The position numbers and the translations under genes were made by a program. A model generated the notes under the pieces. It saw only the letters and a program-made list of their open reading frames with translations, was not told the DNA's origin and did not search any database. A stretch of DNA of 64,000 bases from Candidatus Saccharimonas sp. (GTDB lineage Bacteria > Patescibacteriota > Saccharimonadia > Saccharimonadales > Saccharimonadaceae): NCBI GenBank assembly GCA_022736555.1, contig DZCW01000001.1:165652-229651 (forward strand), given 5' to 3'. Within the stretch, counting starts at the first letter, position 1; the number at the start of each line of letters is the position of its first letter. This document shows, piece after piece, positions 1 through 7,983 of this stretch.

Positions 1-577
1 AAACCATCTTGGCTTCCTCGAGTGTGGCCGTAGCCAGCAAAGCCATGCCAATCTCAGTCATCTTAGCTAGAGCAGCTTTTTCAAGTTTGCTACCGAATGG
101 TGCACTTTTATGAACCATCTTGGCTTCCTCGAGTGTGGCCGTGACTAGCAAGGTCGTGCCAATCTTGGTCATTTTAGCTAAAGCAGCTTCTTTTAGTTTA
201 CTACCGGATGGCGCTATGTTATGAACCATCTTGGCTTCCTCGAGTGTGGCCGTGACTAGCAAATTCACGCCAATCTCGGTCATCTTAGCTAGAGCAGCTT
301 CTTTAAGTTCGCTGCCGAATGGTGCACTTTTGTGAACCGTCTTGGCTTCGTCGAGTGTGGCCGTAGCCAGCAAAGCCATGCCAATCTCAGTCATCTTAGC
401 TAGAGCAGCTTCTTTAAGTTCGCTGCCGAATGGTGCATTGTTATGAACTGTCTTGGCTTCGTCGAGTATCGTAACGCCATCAAGCGCCACGAAAGAGTTT
501 AACGATTGTTCTAGCTCTTTGACGTCAAGGTCGAGGTAAATTGCTAATTTCTCTAACTTACCTTTTACTATTTTCAT
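1..577 (-). CDS. Tandem 37-residue repeat protein (3' end beyond window)
   Basis: I translated this open frame by hand. It starts at an ATG (577-575) after a TAGGAG ribosome binding site 7 bases upstream and runs off the window edge without a stop. After about 38 unique residues it becomes a tandem repeat with an exact 111 bp (37 aa) period. Five starts are visible, with the shared AACC/AACT landmark at 2, 113, 224, 335 and 446. Each unit follows the pattern T-L-(D/E)-E-A-K-x-V-H-x-x-A-P-x-G-S-x-L, then E-A-A-L-A-K-M-T-x-I-G. Two amphipathic helices with a Pro-Gly turn suggest an alpha-helical solenoid. I do not recognise the family. There is no signal peptide. Units differ by only a few bases, so copy number may vary. 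Confidence 0.8.
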   Translation of the reverse strand, partial: MKIVKGKLEKLAIYLDLDVKELEQSLNSFVALDGVTILDEAKTVHNNAPFGSELKEAALAKMTEIGMALLATATLDEAKTVHKSAPFGSELKEAALAKMTEIGVNLLVTATLEEAKMVHNIAPSGSKLKEAALAKMTKIGTTLLVTATLEEAKMVHKSAPFGSKLEKAALAKMTEIGMALLATATLEEAKMV

Positions 578-789
578 TAATGCACTCCTATCTATAATGT
601 TTGATCGTATATAACGTACTGGCTAACTATATATGGATTTTAAACTAAGCAAAAAGCAAAATAAATCGAGTATCGGTTGGAAGATATCTATGTCTTCTGG
701 TTATCAAGAGTCTTATTAACTACTGGGTAGTTGATATTGCTAAGTATTGTAATGATATTATCTATTCTTTGCAAGCACGGTTTTGAAAA

Positions 790-813
790 GGACGGAACCA
801 TAAAGTTCCGTCC
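790..813 (-). terminator. Rho-independent terminator
   Basis: GGACGGAAC and GTTCCGTCC form a 9 bp stem with a 6-base loop. On the minus strand the stem is followed by TTTTC. It closes the gene that ends at 840. Confidence 0.85.
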
Positions 814-839
814 TAGAATTTAATAGAGTAACCTACTCC

Positions 840-1370
840 TTATAATGCAGCTTCGACTGCAGCCCAGACAGCATCTGGCTTGTCGACTGGTACGATGATC
901 GTAACTTGATCACCGATATTGATATGGAAATAAGTTACGCTGGCTAGCAATATGCGATATTCATGACCGTTAGCCTCGACGTAGTAAGCGCCATCATGTT
1001 GTACTAATGTACCTATAATTTGCTTACGTTCGATTGGACCGATTTGTTTATAAACAAAGCCACCATCATCAGTGATTGTTAATTTTAGGATGTCACCTTC
1101 GACTAGCTTTGATTTACTGGCATAGTTAGCTGGTACTGGGTATTCTTTGCCGTCTGGTCCGGCCATTTTTTGACCATCAAATACACCTTCGATTACTTTA
1201 CCTTTGGCATCATCTATATTGGATGACCTAGGTGTGATCGAAGCGCCATCATCGCCAGTGATACTAATTAGCAACTCGCGAGCGGCCGATAAGTTAATTT
1301 CCGCCTCTTGAATAAGTGCGTGTAAACGTTTTATTTGTTTTTCTGGTAATTCAGACATAGTAACTCGCAA
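840..1370 (-). CDS. Conserved hypothetical protein, N-terminal helix plus beta-rich domain
   Basis: A 172-176 aa protein with no family I can name. Residues 1-40 are helical and charged, with a coiled-coil look (KQIKRLHALIQEAE). After a polar linker, residues ~58-176 alternate hydrophobic and charged residues with many Gly and Val, as in a beta-barrel; a segment near residue 70 reads GPDGKEYPVPANYASKSKL. There is no signal peptide or membrane segment. The first start is TTG at 1370, 2 bases after AGGAAA; the ATG at 1358 gives MSELPEK and may be the true start. It has its own promoter and terminator and sits downstream of rplL. A nucleic-acid-binding or ribosome-associated role would be pure inference. 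Confidence 0.7.
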   Translation of the reverse strand: MRVTMSELPEKQIKRLHALIQEAEINLSAARELLISITGDDGASITPRSSNIDDAKGKVIEGVFDGQKMAGPDGKEYPVPANYASKSKLVEGDILKLTITDDGGFVYKQIGPIERKQIIGTLVQHDGAYYVEANGHEYRILLASVTYFHINIGDQVTIIVPVDKPDAVWAAVEAAL

Positions 1371-1405
1371 TTTCCTTTGTCTATTTTTGTAGTATTATCA
1401 TCCTA

Positions 1406-1434
1406 TATATATCAACGAATGCCGATCTTGTCAA
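1406..1434 (-). promoter_or_regulatory. Sigma70-type promoter for the gene ending at 840
   Basis: Reading leftward: TTGACA (1434-1429), a 17 bp spacer, TATATA (1411-1406). It lies about 40 bases before the start codon. Confidence 0.75.
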
Positions 1435-1504
1435 TAAATTAGCCTGTTTTCCACAACAATTTATGGGATAAGTCAGAAATCGTTGTAGATTTTATATATG
1501 CAAA

Positions 1505-1527
1505 ATGCCGCCCTTTATGGACGGCAT
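1505..1527 (-). terminator. Terminator after rplL
   Basis: On the minus strand ATGCCGTCC pairs with GGGCGGCAT (one G-U) around a 5-base loop, followed by TTTTG. It ends the rplJ-rplL transcript. Confidence 0.85.
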
Positions 1528-1566
1528 AATTGCTGGTTATCTACAAAAAGGTCGAATATATTTAAT

Positions 1567-1962
1567 TTAGACTAGCTCGACTGTTGCGCCAGCTTCTTCT
1601 AGAAGTTTCTTAGCTTTTTCGGCTTCTTCTTTGTTGGCTTTTTCTTTTAGAGTTGAAGGTGCGTTATCAACTAGAGCCTTAGCTTCACCTAGACCAAGTC
1701 CGGTGATTTCTTTGACGGCTTTGATGACGGCAACTTTTTGGCTACCAGCATCTTTTAGGTTGATGTTGAATTCTGACTTACCTTCTTCGGCAGGTGCAGC
1801 TTCAGCAGCAACGGCAACGGCAGCAGCAGGTGCAGCAGCACTTACGCCCCATTCGTTTTCAAGGTGTTTTACGATTTGACTTAGCTCGAGAGCTGAAAGT
1901 TTGTTGAGTTCATCAACGATTTTTGCTTGTGCAGCAGATAGCTTGATTTCTGTATCAGCCAT
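1567..1962 (-). CDS. rplL: Ribosomal protein L7/L12
   Basis: A 131 aa stalk protein that recruits translation factors to the 50S subunit. The N-terminal dimerisation helices ([18 protein letters not shown], about 22-40) are followed by an Ala/Pro/Val-rich hinge (~41-62). The C-terminal factor-binding domain contains EKSxFNxxL-like and K-V-x-V-I-K-x-V-K-E-x-T-G-L-G-L-x-E-A-K-x-L-V signatures. Length and domain order are normal. The start is an ATG preceded by AGGAG. It is second in a two-gene operon after rplJ, separated by an unusual 199-base structured gap. rpoB does not follow; a terminator does. Confidence 0.98.
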   Translation of the reverse strand: MADTEIKLSAAQAKIVDELNKLSALELSQIVKHLENEWGVSAAAPAAAVAVAAEAAPAEEGKSEFNINLKDAGSQKVAVIKAVKEITGLGLGEAKALVDNAPSTLKEKANKEEAEKAKKLLEEAGATVELV

Positions 1963-2008
1963 GATGTTATTCTCCTAATGAATTGTGCTTTAATATGGTG
2001 TTCGAGAC

Positions 2009-2112
2009 TTTTGCAATCATTTCCTCGTAGAGCGGACTCCGCGCCAAGAAATTAACGTTTCAGCGATTAATTCCTTGGGCTCTCGTATGTTCTACTCGGA
2101 AAGATTGCAAAA
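2009..2112 (-). promoter_or_regulatory. Large structured hairpin between rplJ and rplL
   Basis: In the transcript, TTTTGCAATCTTTCC (2112-2098) pairs with GGAAATGATTGCAAAA (2024-2009) with one bulge. A GA/GA internal mismatch follows, then GTAGA pairs with TCTAC. Inside is a perfect 12 bp stem (2078-2067 with 2055-2044, one G-U). This makes a ~104-nt imperfect hairpin upstream of the rplL ribosome binding site. It has no T-run, so it is not a terminator. It may be a processing site, a protein-binding site or a stability element that raises L12 over L10; this function is inference. Confidence 0.7.
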
Positions 2113-2161
2113 TTCTCTCTACGATTTTAAGCGGGTTAATTATATGGTTACAAAATTAGAT

Positions 2162-2689
2162 TTAAAGTGTTGCAGCGTGTTGCGATAACACTTGCGCGAA
2201 TCCACGTTGTGCGCCGTTGGCGACACCGAGGAATCCGGTAAGTGGAGCAGCGATAACACTGACCAATTGTCCGCGGAGTTGATCCTTGGTTGGTAGTGTT
2301 GACAGAGCTATAACGGTTGCCGTATCAAGTGATGAGCCAGTAGCGTCAAAACCCGTAACTAGCTGTAAGGCTGGATGGGTTTTGGCAAATTTAGCTAGAA
2401 CTTGAGCTGGAGCAGCTTCGTCATCGCTAGAAAAAGCATAGACTAGTTGTCCAGTTAATAGACTGGTATCGGCAGCTTTGAATTTATCGCTATTGCCAAG
2501 CACGACACGAACCAAGCGGTTTTTGGCCACTTTGATTACTACGCCGGCTTCGCGAGCAACAGCTCGTAGTTCTTGTAGGTCAGATACACTTAATGTAGTG
2601 TAGGCTGCGCCAACAGATCCTTTTGAGCTTGCGAACAATTCAGCTAATTCTGCAACCAAAGTGTTCTTTTTATCGCGTGATATTGCCAT
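2162..2689 (-). CDS. rplJ: Ribosomal protein L10
   Basis: A 175 aa protein of the 50S stalk base. It binds 23S rRNA and carries L7/L12 dimers through its C-terminal helix. The start region M-A-I-S-R-D-K-K, the motif LQELRAVAREAGVVIKVAKN near residues 39-58 and the LTGQLVYAFSSDD segment are typical. The length is normal. The start is an ATG with AAAGGAG upstream. It is first in the rplJ-rplL operon, behind a sigma70 promoter and an L10-leader attenuator, so autoregulation by L10 is expected. Confidence 0.97.
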   Translation of the reverse strand: MAISRDKKNTLVAELAELFASSKGSVGAAYTTLSVSDLQELRAVAREAGVVIKVAKNRLVRVVLGNSDKFKAADTSLLTGQLVYAFSSDDEAAPAQVLAKFAKTHPALQLVTGFDATGSSLDTATVIALSTLPTKDQLRGQLVSVIAAPLTGFLGVANGAQRGFAQVLSQHAATL

Positions 2690-2763
2690 AAAAATTCTCC
2701 TTTAGTTGTTTATATATTCTATATTCGACCAAATTGTAAACGTTCTAGACAGTTGCGAGAAAC

Positions 2764-2797
2764 AAAAAAGTCTTTGGACCTCGCACTGCCAAAGACT
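2764..2797 (-). terminator. Leader attenuator terminator of rplJ
   Basis: On the minus strand AGTCTTTGG and CCAAAGACT form a 9 bp stem with an 11-base loop, followed by TTTTTTG. It lies between the L10 leader and rplJ. Its 5' arm can instead pair with CCAAAGAC at 2868-2861 in the leader, giving two mutually exclusive structures. Confidence 0.85.
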
Positions 2798-2824
2798 ATA
2801 ATCGAAAAATGTATATTTTACATG

Positions 2825-2872
2825 ATCCTCGGTAGCGAATTAAGTGTTTCCACAGCTACTGTCTTTGGTGAT
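2825..2872 (-). ncRNA. L10 ribosomal-protein leader RNA
   Basis: The minus-strand RNA contains CACCAAAGACAGTAGC, a short hairpin, then CTTAATTCGCTACCGAGG. This matches the known L10 leader core: AAAGACAGxxG paired with CxxCCGAGG around a UUAAU junction. It starts about 10 bases after the promoter and precedes a terminator hairpin, as in other bacteria where the L10-L12 complex binds the leader and blocks expression. Confidence 0.88.
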
Positions 2873-2883
2873 GTCTAGATAGG

Positions 2884-2912
2884 AGTATATCAATCTAGTG
2901 ATCTGTTGTCAA
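2884..2912 (-). promoter_or_regulatory. Promoter of rplJ-rplL
   Basis: TTGACA (2912-2907), a 17 bp spacer and TATACT (2889-2884) on the minus strand give a near-consensus sigma70 promoter. Transcription should begin near 2877, just before the L10 leader. Confidence 0.88.
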
Positions 2913-2927
2913 TAATGTATAGGATTA

Positions 2928-3935
2928 TTGCGTGTTTACTTTACGGATCTATATTATGCATCTAAACTGTTAAATATGTATGAGTTTGCTGTACCAAAAG
3001 TTTTGGCTGCCTATGGTGTGAAATATAGTCGTATTTATGACCCCCAAAAAGGCTATCGTAACGAGATATGGCCAGTTATGACCGATAGCGGTCAGATGTT
3101 GAATGTGACTTTTTATAAACGAGAGGCTGGCATAATTAATAAGATACGCTGTGCTAATCTGGCCTCGGAATATTTATCAGCTCGCGGTCTGCCAACTAGG
3201 CAGAGGTTTGACAATCGTATCCTGGCACTGAAAACAAGTTTCGGGGTGACTAATATTAATATATATAATTATCTGCCTGGATCGACAATATCGTGGGAGG
3301 CCTATACTATGACCCATATTAAAAACCTAGGTATGGCAATGAGTAATATGCACGCGCATCTATTTGATATGCCAGTTATAGGTTTTACGTCGGTTTATGA
3401 TGAGTATATTCAAATAATTGAGCGAATGAAACGTTATTTTTCAGAATCTGCTGTCCAAAAAGCTATTAGTCAAAAACTGAAATTAGAGATCAAAGTTAAA
3501 TTATTAGATAAATATTTAAAGCTACTAGAAGAATACAAATCAGAACCAGGGCAACAAGTCCTGCATATGGATTTTGTCAGAGGTAATATATTATTCGATG
3601 GCACAGAAGTATCTGGTATTCTAGATTTTGAGAAAACAGCCGTTGGGCATACGACTATGGATATTTCTAGGACACTCGCCTTTTTGTTGGTTGATTGTAA
3701 ATATAAAACTGCCGACAAAGTTAATAAATATTTCTTGTATTCAGGCTACAAAAAACGTGGCCAAGCCCAGGATATTGGGAGCGATGGATTGCGCAACCAA
3801 CTAGTTGAAATGTTTTTGATTTATGACTTATATAAATTCTTGCGGCACAATCCATACGAGTCACTAAGCCTGAACGAACACTACGTTAGGACTAGGGATA
3901 TATTAGTGAAATCTGGTGTGTTATTATATAAATAA
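2928..3935 (+). CDS. APH/choline-kinase-fold small-molecule kinase
   Basis: About 335 aa. The C-terminal half carries the phosphotransferase catalytic signature: the Brenner motif H-M-D-F-V-R-G-N (about residue 211), then D-F-E (about 232) as the metal-binding aspartate, then DISRTLAFLL. This is the aminoglycoside phosphotransferase / choline kinase / homoserine kinase fold, which transfers ATP phosphate to a hydroxyl. The substrate cannot be read from sequence. The listed start is TTG after AGGA; the next in-frame ATG is at 2976, so the start is uncertain. It is followed by nucleotidyltransferase, HIT and deaminase genes with tiny gaps, so it is probably one operon making or salvaging an activated small molecule. 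Confidence 0.8.
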   Translation: MRVYFTDLYYASKLLNMYEFAVPKVLAAYGVKYSRIYDPQKGYRNEIWPVMTDSGQMLNVTFYKREAGIINKIRCANLASEYLSARGLPTRQRFDNRILALKTSFGVTNINIYNYLPGSTISWEAYTMTHIKNLGMAMSNMHAHLFDMPVIGFTSVYDEYIQIIERMKRYFSESAVQKAISQKLKLEIKVKLLDKYLKLLEEYKSEPGQQVLHMDFVRGNILFDGTEVSGILDFEKTAVGHTTMDISRTLAFLLVDCKYKTADKVNKYFLYSGYKKRGQAQDIGSDGLRNQLVEMFLIYDLYKFLRHNPYESLSLNEHYVRTRDILVKSGVLLYK

Positions 3936-3962
3936 CTTAATGATAGTGAGGTCAAGGTTGTT

Positions 3963-4517
3963 ATGGCAAGTTGGAAGAAACGGCTTATTTCGCAGAGCGA
4001 CTTAATGGTTTTAGGCGAGAAACTAAGAGAAAAGAACAAGAAAATCGTCTTTACGGCTGGCTCGTGGGATCTGATACACGCTGGTCAATGCCGTTATCTG
4101 GAGAAAGCCAGGGAATATGGTGATGTTTTAGTGGTCGGTGTCAGTAGCAATAACGCCATAAAACAAGTTAAGGGGCCAAACAAGCCAATTCTTGACGAAA
4201 AAATCCGTGCTGAGATGCTGACCTATTTAAAATCGGTTGATTTTGTAACGGTTTTGCCTGAACCTAGTTGCCAGCCTTCACTTGGCTTGCTTAAACCAGA
4301 TGTCTATATAACCGTCAAAGAGGATTGGACTGACAACTACAAAGAATCTCGTGAGTATAAAACTGTCGTTAAATATGGCGGCGAAGTTGTGATTGTTGAT
4401 CGTCAATCAACGACTATTTCAACAACTCAGATCTTGCAACGTGCTATTGGTGGACATTTGAGTGAAGTTTTAAAAGATTTTATGCAATATCGTAAAGAGC
4501 CACTAAAAGAAAAGTAA
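3963..4517 (+). CDS. Cytidylyltransferase-like nucleotidyltransferase
   Basis: 184 aa of the nucleotidyltransferase alpha/beta-phosphodiesterase superfamily, closest in pattern to the RfaE/HldE adenylyltransferase domain. The motif F-T-A-G-S-W-D-L-I-H-A-G-Q near residue 33 corresponds to the family HxGH motif, with the last His replaced by Gln. KGPNKPILDEKIRAEML and the C-terminal I-S-T-T-Q-I (ISSTxI-like) motif also fit. It would join a nucleoside triphosphate to a phosphorylated substrate. The kinase just upstream may supply that substrate (inference). The stop overlaps the next start as TAATG. Confidence 0.8.
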   Translation: MASWKKRLISQSDLMVLGEKLREKNKKIVFTAGSWDLIHAGQCRYLEKAREYGDVLVVGVSSNNAIKQVKGPNKPILDEKIRAEMLTYLKSVDFVTVLPEPSCQPSLGLLKPDVYITVKEDWTDNYKESREYKTVVKYGGEVVIVDRQSTTISTTQILQRAIGGHLSEVLKDFMQYRKEPLKEK

Positions 4518-5038
4518 TGGACTCGGCAGATTACGAAAAGCAAATAATGTATCGTGACGCTAGGACGACTGGTGCTTACGATCAGATTTGGCAATCTGTT
4601 GGCAAATGTGCTTTTTGCAGCCTCAATGACAAATATGTCGTATACGAAGAAAACGGCATAGCGCTAACGGTTGCCCTGTATGCGTATATTGACGGCCATT
4701 GTATGATTATTCCACGTCGTCATGTTCATTCCGTTAAAGAGCTGACCAAGTCTGAATGGGAAACTATGCGTAAACTAATGTATGTCGCCAAGAAAATGAT
4801 TCGTGATATTTACGGGATCAAAGGTATACAAATTATTCAAAAAGACGGCGAAGGTTCGCAGAGCACTGTCGATCACCTACATTTTCATTGCATACCGTTT
4901 GATGCGCCAGACCTAGCGCAGTGGAATTATCGCCAATTAAAAAACACCCCGATTGAAAATGCTGATCTGTATAAGCATAAAAAAGTTGATATGGAAAAAC
5001 TAGCCAAACGATTTGAGCGGAAATACCAGAATGAATAA
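4517..5038 (+). CDS. HIT-family hydrolase/transferase
   Basis: 173 aa. The histidine triad is visible as H-L-H-F-H near residue 119 (the active-site HxHxH), preceded by a GxGxS-like QKDGEGSQST stretch. An N-terminal C-A-F-C pair resembles the zinc site of GalT-like and Fhit-like HIT proteins, and RRHVHSVKEL matches the usual H-x-x-x-x-x-x-L segment. HIT enzymes cleave or transfer nucleoside monophosphates. The start is coupled to the upstream gene by TAATG. It probably acts on the nucleotide-linked product of its two upstream neighbours (inference). Confidence 0.88.
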   Translation: MDSADYEKQIMYRDARTTGAYDQIWQSVGKCAFCSLNDKYVVYEENGIALTVALYAYIDGHCMIIPRRHVHSVKELTKSEWETMRKLMYVAKKMIRDIYGIKGIQIIQKDGEGSQSTVDHLHFHCIPFDAPDLAQWNYRQLKNTPIENADLYKHKKVDMEKLAKRFERKYQNE

Positions 5039-6017
5039 TTACCAGATAAACTGGTCCGATATTGTCTTTGGCAGTAAAAAATCACTGCGTGATTTGAATG
5101 CGACCTTTATGCCAGCTCCGCGCGAAATGTCAGCGAAACGGTTTACCCAGATAATAAAACAATATTTGCCGAGTGGTAACATTGTCATCGGCTGTAATAA
5201 TGAGAGCTATGTTGATGGGTTTGATGATCAACCTCAATTCAGGTTATTACAAATCGAAACTATTGAAAATATAATAGCTAAGGTTAATGAATCAGCTAGC
5301 ACTAATAAAATAACCATATTTTCTTATCGTCAATCGGATATATTAAATATTTATGAAAAGATAAAATTCAAACGAATTTTACTAGTTAATGGTTCGTGGC
5401 AGTATTCTTTCCATTTGCGACCAGAATATAACGCGCTAGTTTCCAAAAACATTCCTTTCGAATTTATCTCACCATTCGTCGATGAAGACGAAGCCATAAC
5501 TTATGCTGCTAAATTTCAATCAGTAATGCTGTTAAAAACTAATCCCGTAAACGAGCTAGATGTATTATTATTGGCTGGTGATTTCGCCAAACAATCGTTT
5601 GCTAACGAGCAACAAACTGGCGTGGTAATTGCCGAAAAAGTCGGTGACAAGTACAAACCATTGGTAGCGGCATATAATAAAACCGAGCCATATTTGACCT
5701 TTGCTTGGCATTTTGGAGCATTGCGTGAGCGCCATTTGTCACCTCCTGGTGATTTGAATTATTACGATACGGTGCACGCCGAGATAATGCTATTAGTGCA
5801 GTCTCAAAAACTTGGACTGAAACTCACTAACACTTCCCTATTTATTAATCTGTTGCCGTGTCCGACCTGTGCTCGTATGTTATGCGAGACTGATATTGAC
5901 GAAGTGGTCTATTCGCTTGACCATTCCGAAGGTTATGCGGTTGCCCTGCTAGAAAAGGCTGGTAAAAAAGTTCGTCGTCTAATTGATTCTGATAAAATAT
6001 TAAAAACGGAGGGTTAA
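5031..6017 (+). CDS. Deoxycytidylate-deaminase-like protein with long N-terminal domain
   Basis: The C-terminal third carries the zinc-dependent cytidine/dCMP deaminase signature: H-A-E (about residue 248) and P-C-P-T-C (about 276), with YSLDH following. The N-terminal ~200 residues are not a normal part of dCMP deaminase and I do not recognise them. The start chosen is the ATG at 5031, overlapping the HIT stop by 8 bases; a TTG at 5013 is possible but overlaps more. dCMP deaminase makes dUMP, the substrate of thymidylate synthase, which is encoded 3 bases downstream. Context therefore supports a thymidylate supply role. Confidence 0.82.
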   Translation: MNNYQINWSDIVFGSKKSLRDLNATFMPAPREMSAKRFTQIIKQYLPSGNIVIGCNNESYVDGFDDQPQFRLLQIETIENIIAKVNESASTNKITIFSYRQSDILNIYEKIKFKRILLVNGSWQYSFHLRPEYNALVSKNIPFEFISPFVDEDEAITYAAKFQSVMLLKTNPVNELDVLLLAGDFAKQSFANEQQTGVVIAEKVGDKYKPLVAAYNKTEPYLTFAWHFGALRERHLSPPGDLNYYDTVHAEIMLLVQSQKLGLKLTNTSLFINLLPCPTCARMLCETDIDEVVYSLDHSEGYAVALLEKAGKKVRRLIDSDKILKTEG

Positions 6018-6020
6018 AAA

Positions 6021-6827
6021 ATGCATCCAGAATACCAATACCTGAAATTGATGGCGACTATTTTAAAGGATGGCAAGACTAAGCCAACACGCGGTGTTTG
6101 TCCTGTTAAGACTATCTTTGGTTATCAGATGAAATTCGATTTACGTTACGGTTTTCCATTACTCACGACTAAAAAAATGCCTTTTAAAATGTTAACTAAC
6201 GAACTACTGTGGTTTGTTTCTGGGTCGTCTAATATTAAGGTTTTACAAGATAACAATATCCATTATTGGGATGAATTTGCTGATAAAAATCTAAATCTAG
6301 GCCCTGTCTATGGTGTTCAGTGGCGCCATTGGAAGGATATTCATGGTGGTGAGATCGACCAATTAGCTTGGGCCATTGATCAAATAAAAAACAATCCCGA
6401 TTCCAAGGCGATTATCGTCAGTGCCTGGAACCCTGCTGACCTGACAGAAATGCGCTTGCCACCTTGTCATACGATGTTCCATTTTGACGTCACTAAAGGC
6501 AAACTGCGTATGTTGTTATACCAACGATCGTCAGATGTCTTTTTGGGACTGCCATTCAATATTGCGCAGTACGCATTACTGCTAGAAATGATAGCTAAAG
6601 TTACCGGTCTAGAAGCTCGTGAATTAGTTGTATCGATTGGTAATGCGCATTTATATACCAATCAGATCGAACAGGCCAAAGAGCAGCTAAAACGTAAACC
6701 TATGCACTTCCCTAAATTATCAATCAAGGGTGATATTAAAAATATTGATGATTTTACGATTGATAGTTTTGAATTATCCGACTACGAATCTCATCCGCAT
6801 ATCAAAGCGCCGCTAGTTATTTTGTAA
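6021..6827 (+). CDS. thyA: Thymidylate synthase
   Basis: 268 aa, close to the family length of 264. It methylates dUMP to dTMP with methylene-tetrahydrofolate. The catalytic region L-P-P-C-H-T-M-F-H-F (about residues 148-157) holds the nucleophile Cys. QRSSDVFLGLPFNIAQYALL and the dUMP-binding G-N-A-H-L-Y follow, and the C-terminus KAPLVIL resembles the conserved tail. The start is an ATG behind GGAGG with an 8-base spacer. It follows the deaminase gene in the same operon; folA at 8177 regenerates the folate. Its last 11 bases overlap the convergent glycosyltransferase gene. Confidence 0.98.
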   Translation: MHPEYQYLKLMATILKDGKTKPTRGVCPVKTIFGYQMKFDLRYGFPLLTTKKMPFKMLTNELLWFVSGSSNIKVLQDNNIHYWDEFADKNLNLGPVYGVQWRHWKDIHGGEIDQLAWAIDQIKNNPDSKAIIVSAWNPADLTEMRLPPCHTMFHFDVTKGKLRMLLYQRSSDVFLGLPFNIAQYALLLEMIAKVTGLEARELVVSIGNAHLYTNQIEQAKEQLKRKPMHFPKLSIKGDIKNIDDFTIDSFELSDYESHPHIKAPLVIL

Positions 6828-7983
6828 GTTGTACGTAAACTTTGGCGTGATCGTGGCACATTCGTTCTAGCGTAAATCGTTGTTCAAAGTCGTTGCGGCA
6901 ATCCTGTCGTTTGATTTTGTCGATCATAAAAATTGCGCTACTTAGGCTTTCTATGGTTATTTCTTCGGATTCGTTTTTAGCGACGACGATACCAGTTTTG
7001 TCGGTTATTACTTCGGGAATAGCGCCACTATTTAGACCAATTAGAGGAGTGCCACTAGCCAGCGCTTCGATCATTACCATGCCGAATGGTTCTTCGAAAG
7101 TTGAAGGTATAATTAGAGCTTTGGCGTTGCCTAAGAAATCGTTCTTTTGTTTTACATCTTTGATAAAACCAACATATTCAATCACGTCGTTAATTTCAGG
7201 TAAAATTTCGTCGTTCCAATAATTATCCTTGCCGGTGTCAGAATAATGTTTGCCAGCTATTTTTAGTTTAATTGGTTTATCGGCTGTCTTATTATATTTT
7301 TGCAGAGCTTTTATAGCCAAATCTACACCTTTTGGTTTAACGATTCTGCCTAAATAAGCGACGTAATCGCTGGTCGGGTTTTTTATCGGTTGGTAATCAT
7401 CTGGATTTAGCCCATGGTAAATATTGCCAACCCAATTAGTATTAGGTGGCATACTACTACGTTGTGATATCGAAAGCGATAGCCAATTAAGCTCAGGATA
7501 TTTAGGGAAGATACTCTTGTATCTAATTAGAAAGTTAAATGGATCATGATGAGTGAATACGACAGGTTTACTACATAATTTTGCAAACGGTAGCGCAATA
7601 TCCTCTTCGTTGGTATAAATATGTACTAAATCGAAGTCGCCATTATTTGCAGCCGAGTAAGCTTTGGCGATTATTTCAGACTGGACTTGGCGGGCAAGGG
7701 ACACGAATAATGAAGGATGTTTTTTGAGCAAATCAATATAACCGTCGTTTCTACCAGATAATTCTGTATCGAAATAACTCATGTCGGCATTTATATTTGG
7801 TACAGTTATATCGACTGGGCCTGGTGTGAATAAGGTTACGTCGATATTATAATCACCCAACCCCCTAGCTAATTCAAGTGCCAGAATGCCTGGCGAAAAA
7901 ATGACATTAGGTAAAATATCGCGGTGTAGAAATATATGAGGAACGACTAGCGCGACTCTGACTTTATTCTTCTTCGGATTCAT
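6817..7983 (-). CDS. GT4-family glycosyltransferase
   Basis: 388 aa with the two-domain GT-B layout. The C-terminal half shows VAYLGRIVKPKGVDLAIKAL (about 205-225) and the retaining-enzyme motif E-P-F-G-M-V-M-I-E-A-L-A-S-G-T-P (about 305-320), with E-x7-E spacing. It uses a nucleotide-sugar donor; the acceptor is unknown. No membrane segment is seen, so it is probably cytosolic or peripheral. The start ATG lies inside the end of a 36-codon acidic frame (20 base overlap), suggesting translational coupling. It converges on thyA. Confidence 0.92.
   Translation of the reverse strand: MNPKKNKVRVALVVPHIFLHRDILPNVIFSPGILALELARGLGDYNIDVTLFTPGPVDITVPNINADMSYFDTELSGRNDGYIDLLKKHPSLFVSLARQVQSEIIAKAYSAANNGDFDLVHIYTNEEDIALPFAKLCSKPVVFTHHDPFNFLIRYKSIFPKYPELNWLSLSISQRSSMPPNTNWVGNIYHGLNPDDYQPIKNPTSDYVAYLGRIVKPKGVDLAIKALQKYNKTADKPIKLKIAGKHYSDTGKDNYWNDEILPEINDVIEYVGFIKDVKQKNDFLGNAKALIIPSTFEEPFGMVMIEALASGTPLIGLNSGAIPEVITDKTGIVVAKNESEEITIESLSSAIFMIDKIKRQDCRNDFEQRFTLERMCHDHAKVYVQLTK

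Noticed and set aside
1-570. CRISPR-like array
   Set aside because: The repeats have an exact 111 bp period with no unique spacers and translate as one continuous frame of 37-residue units.
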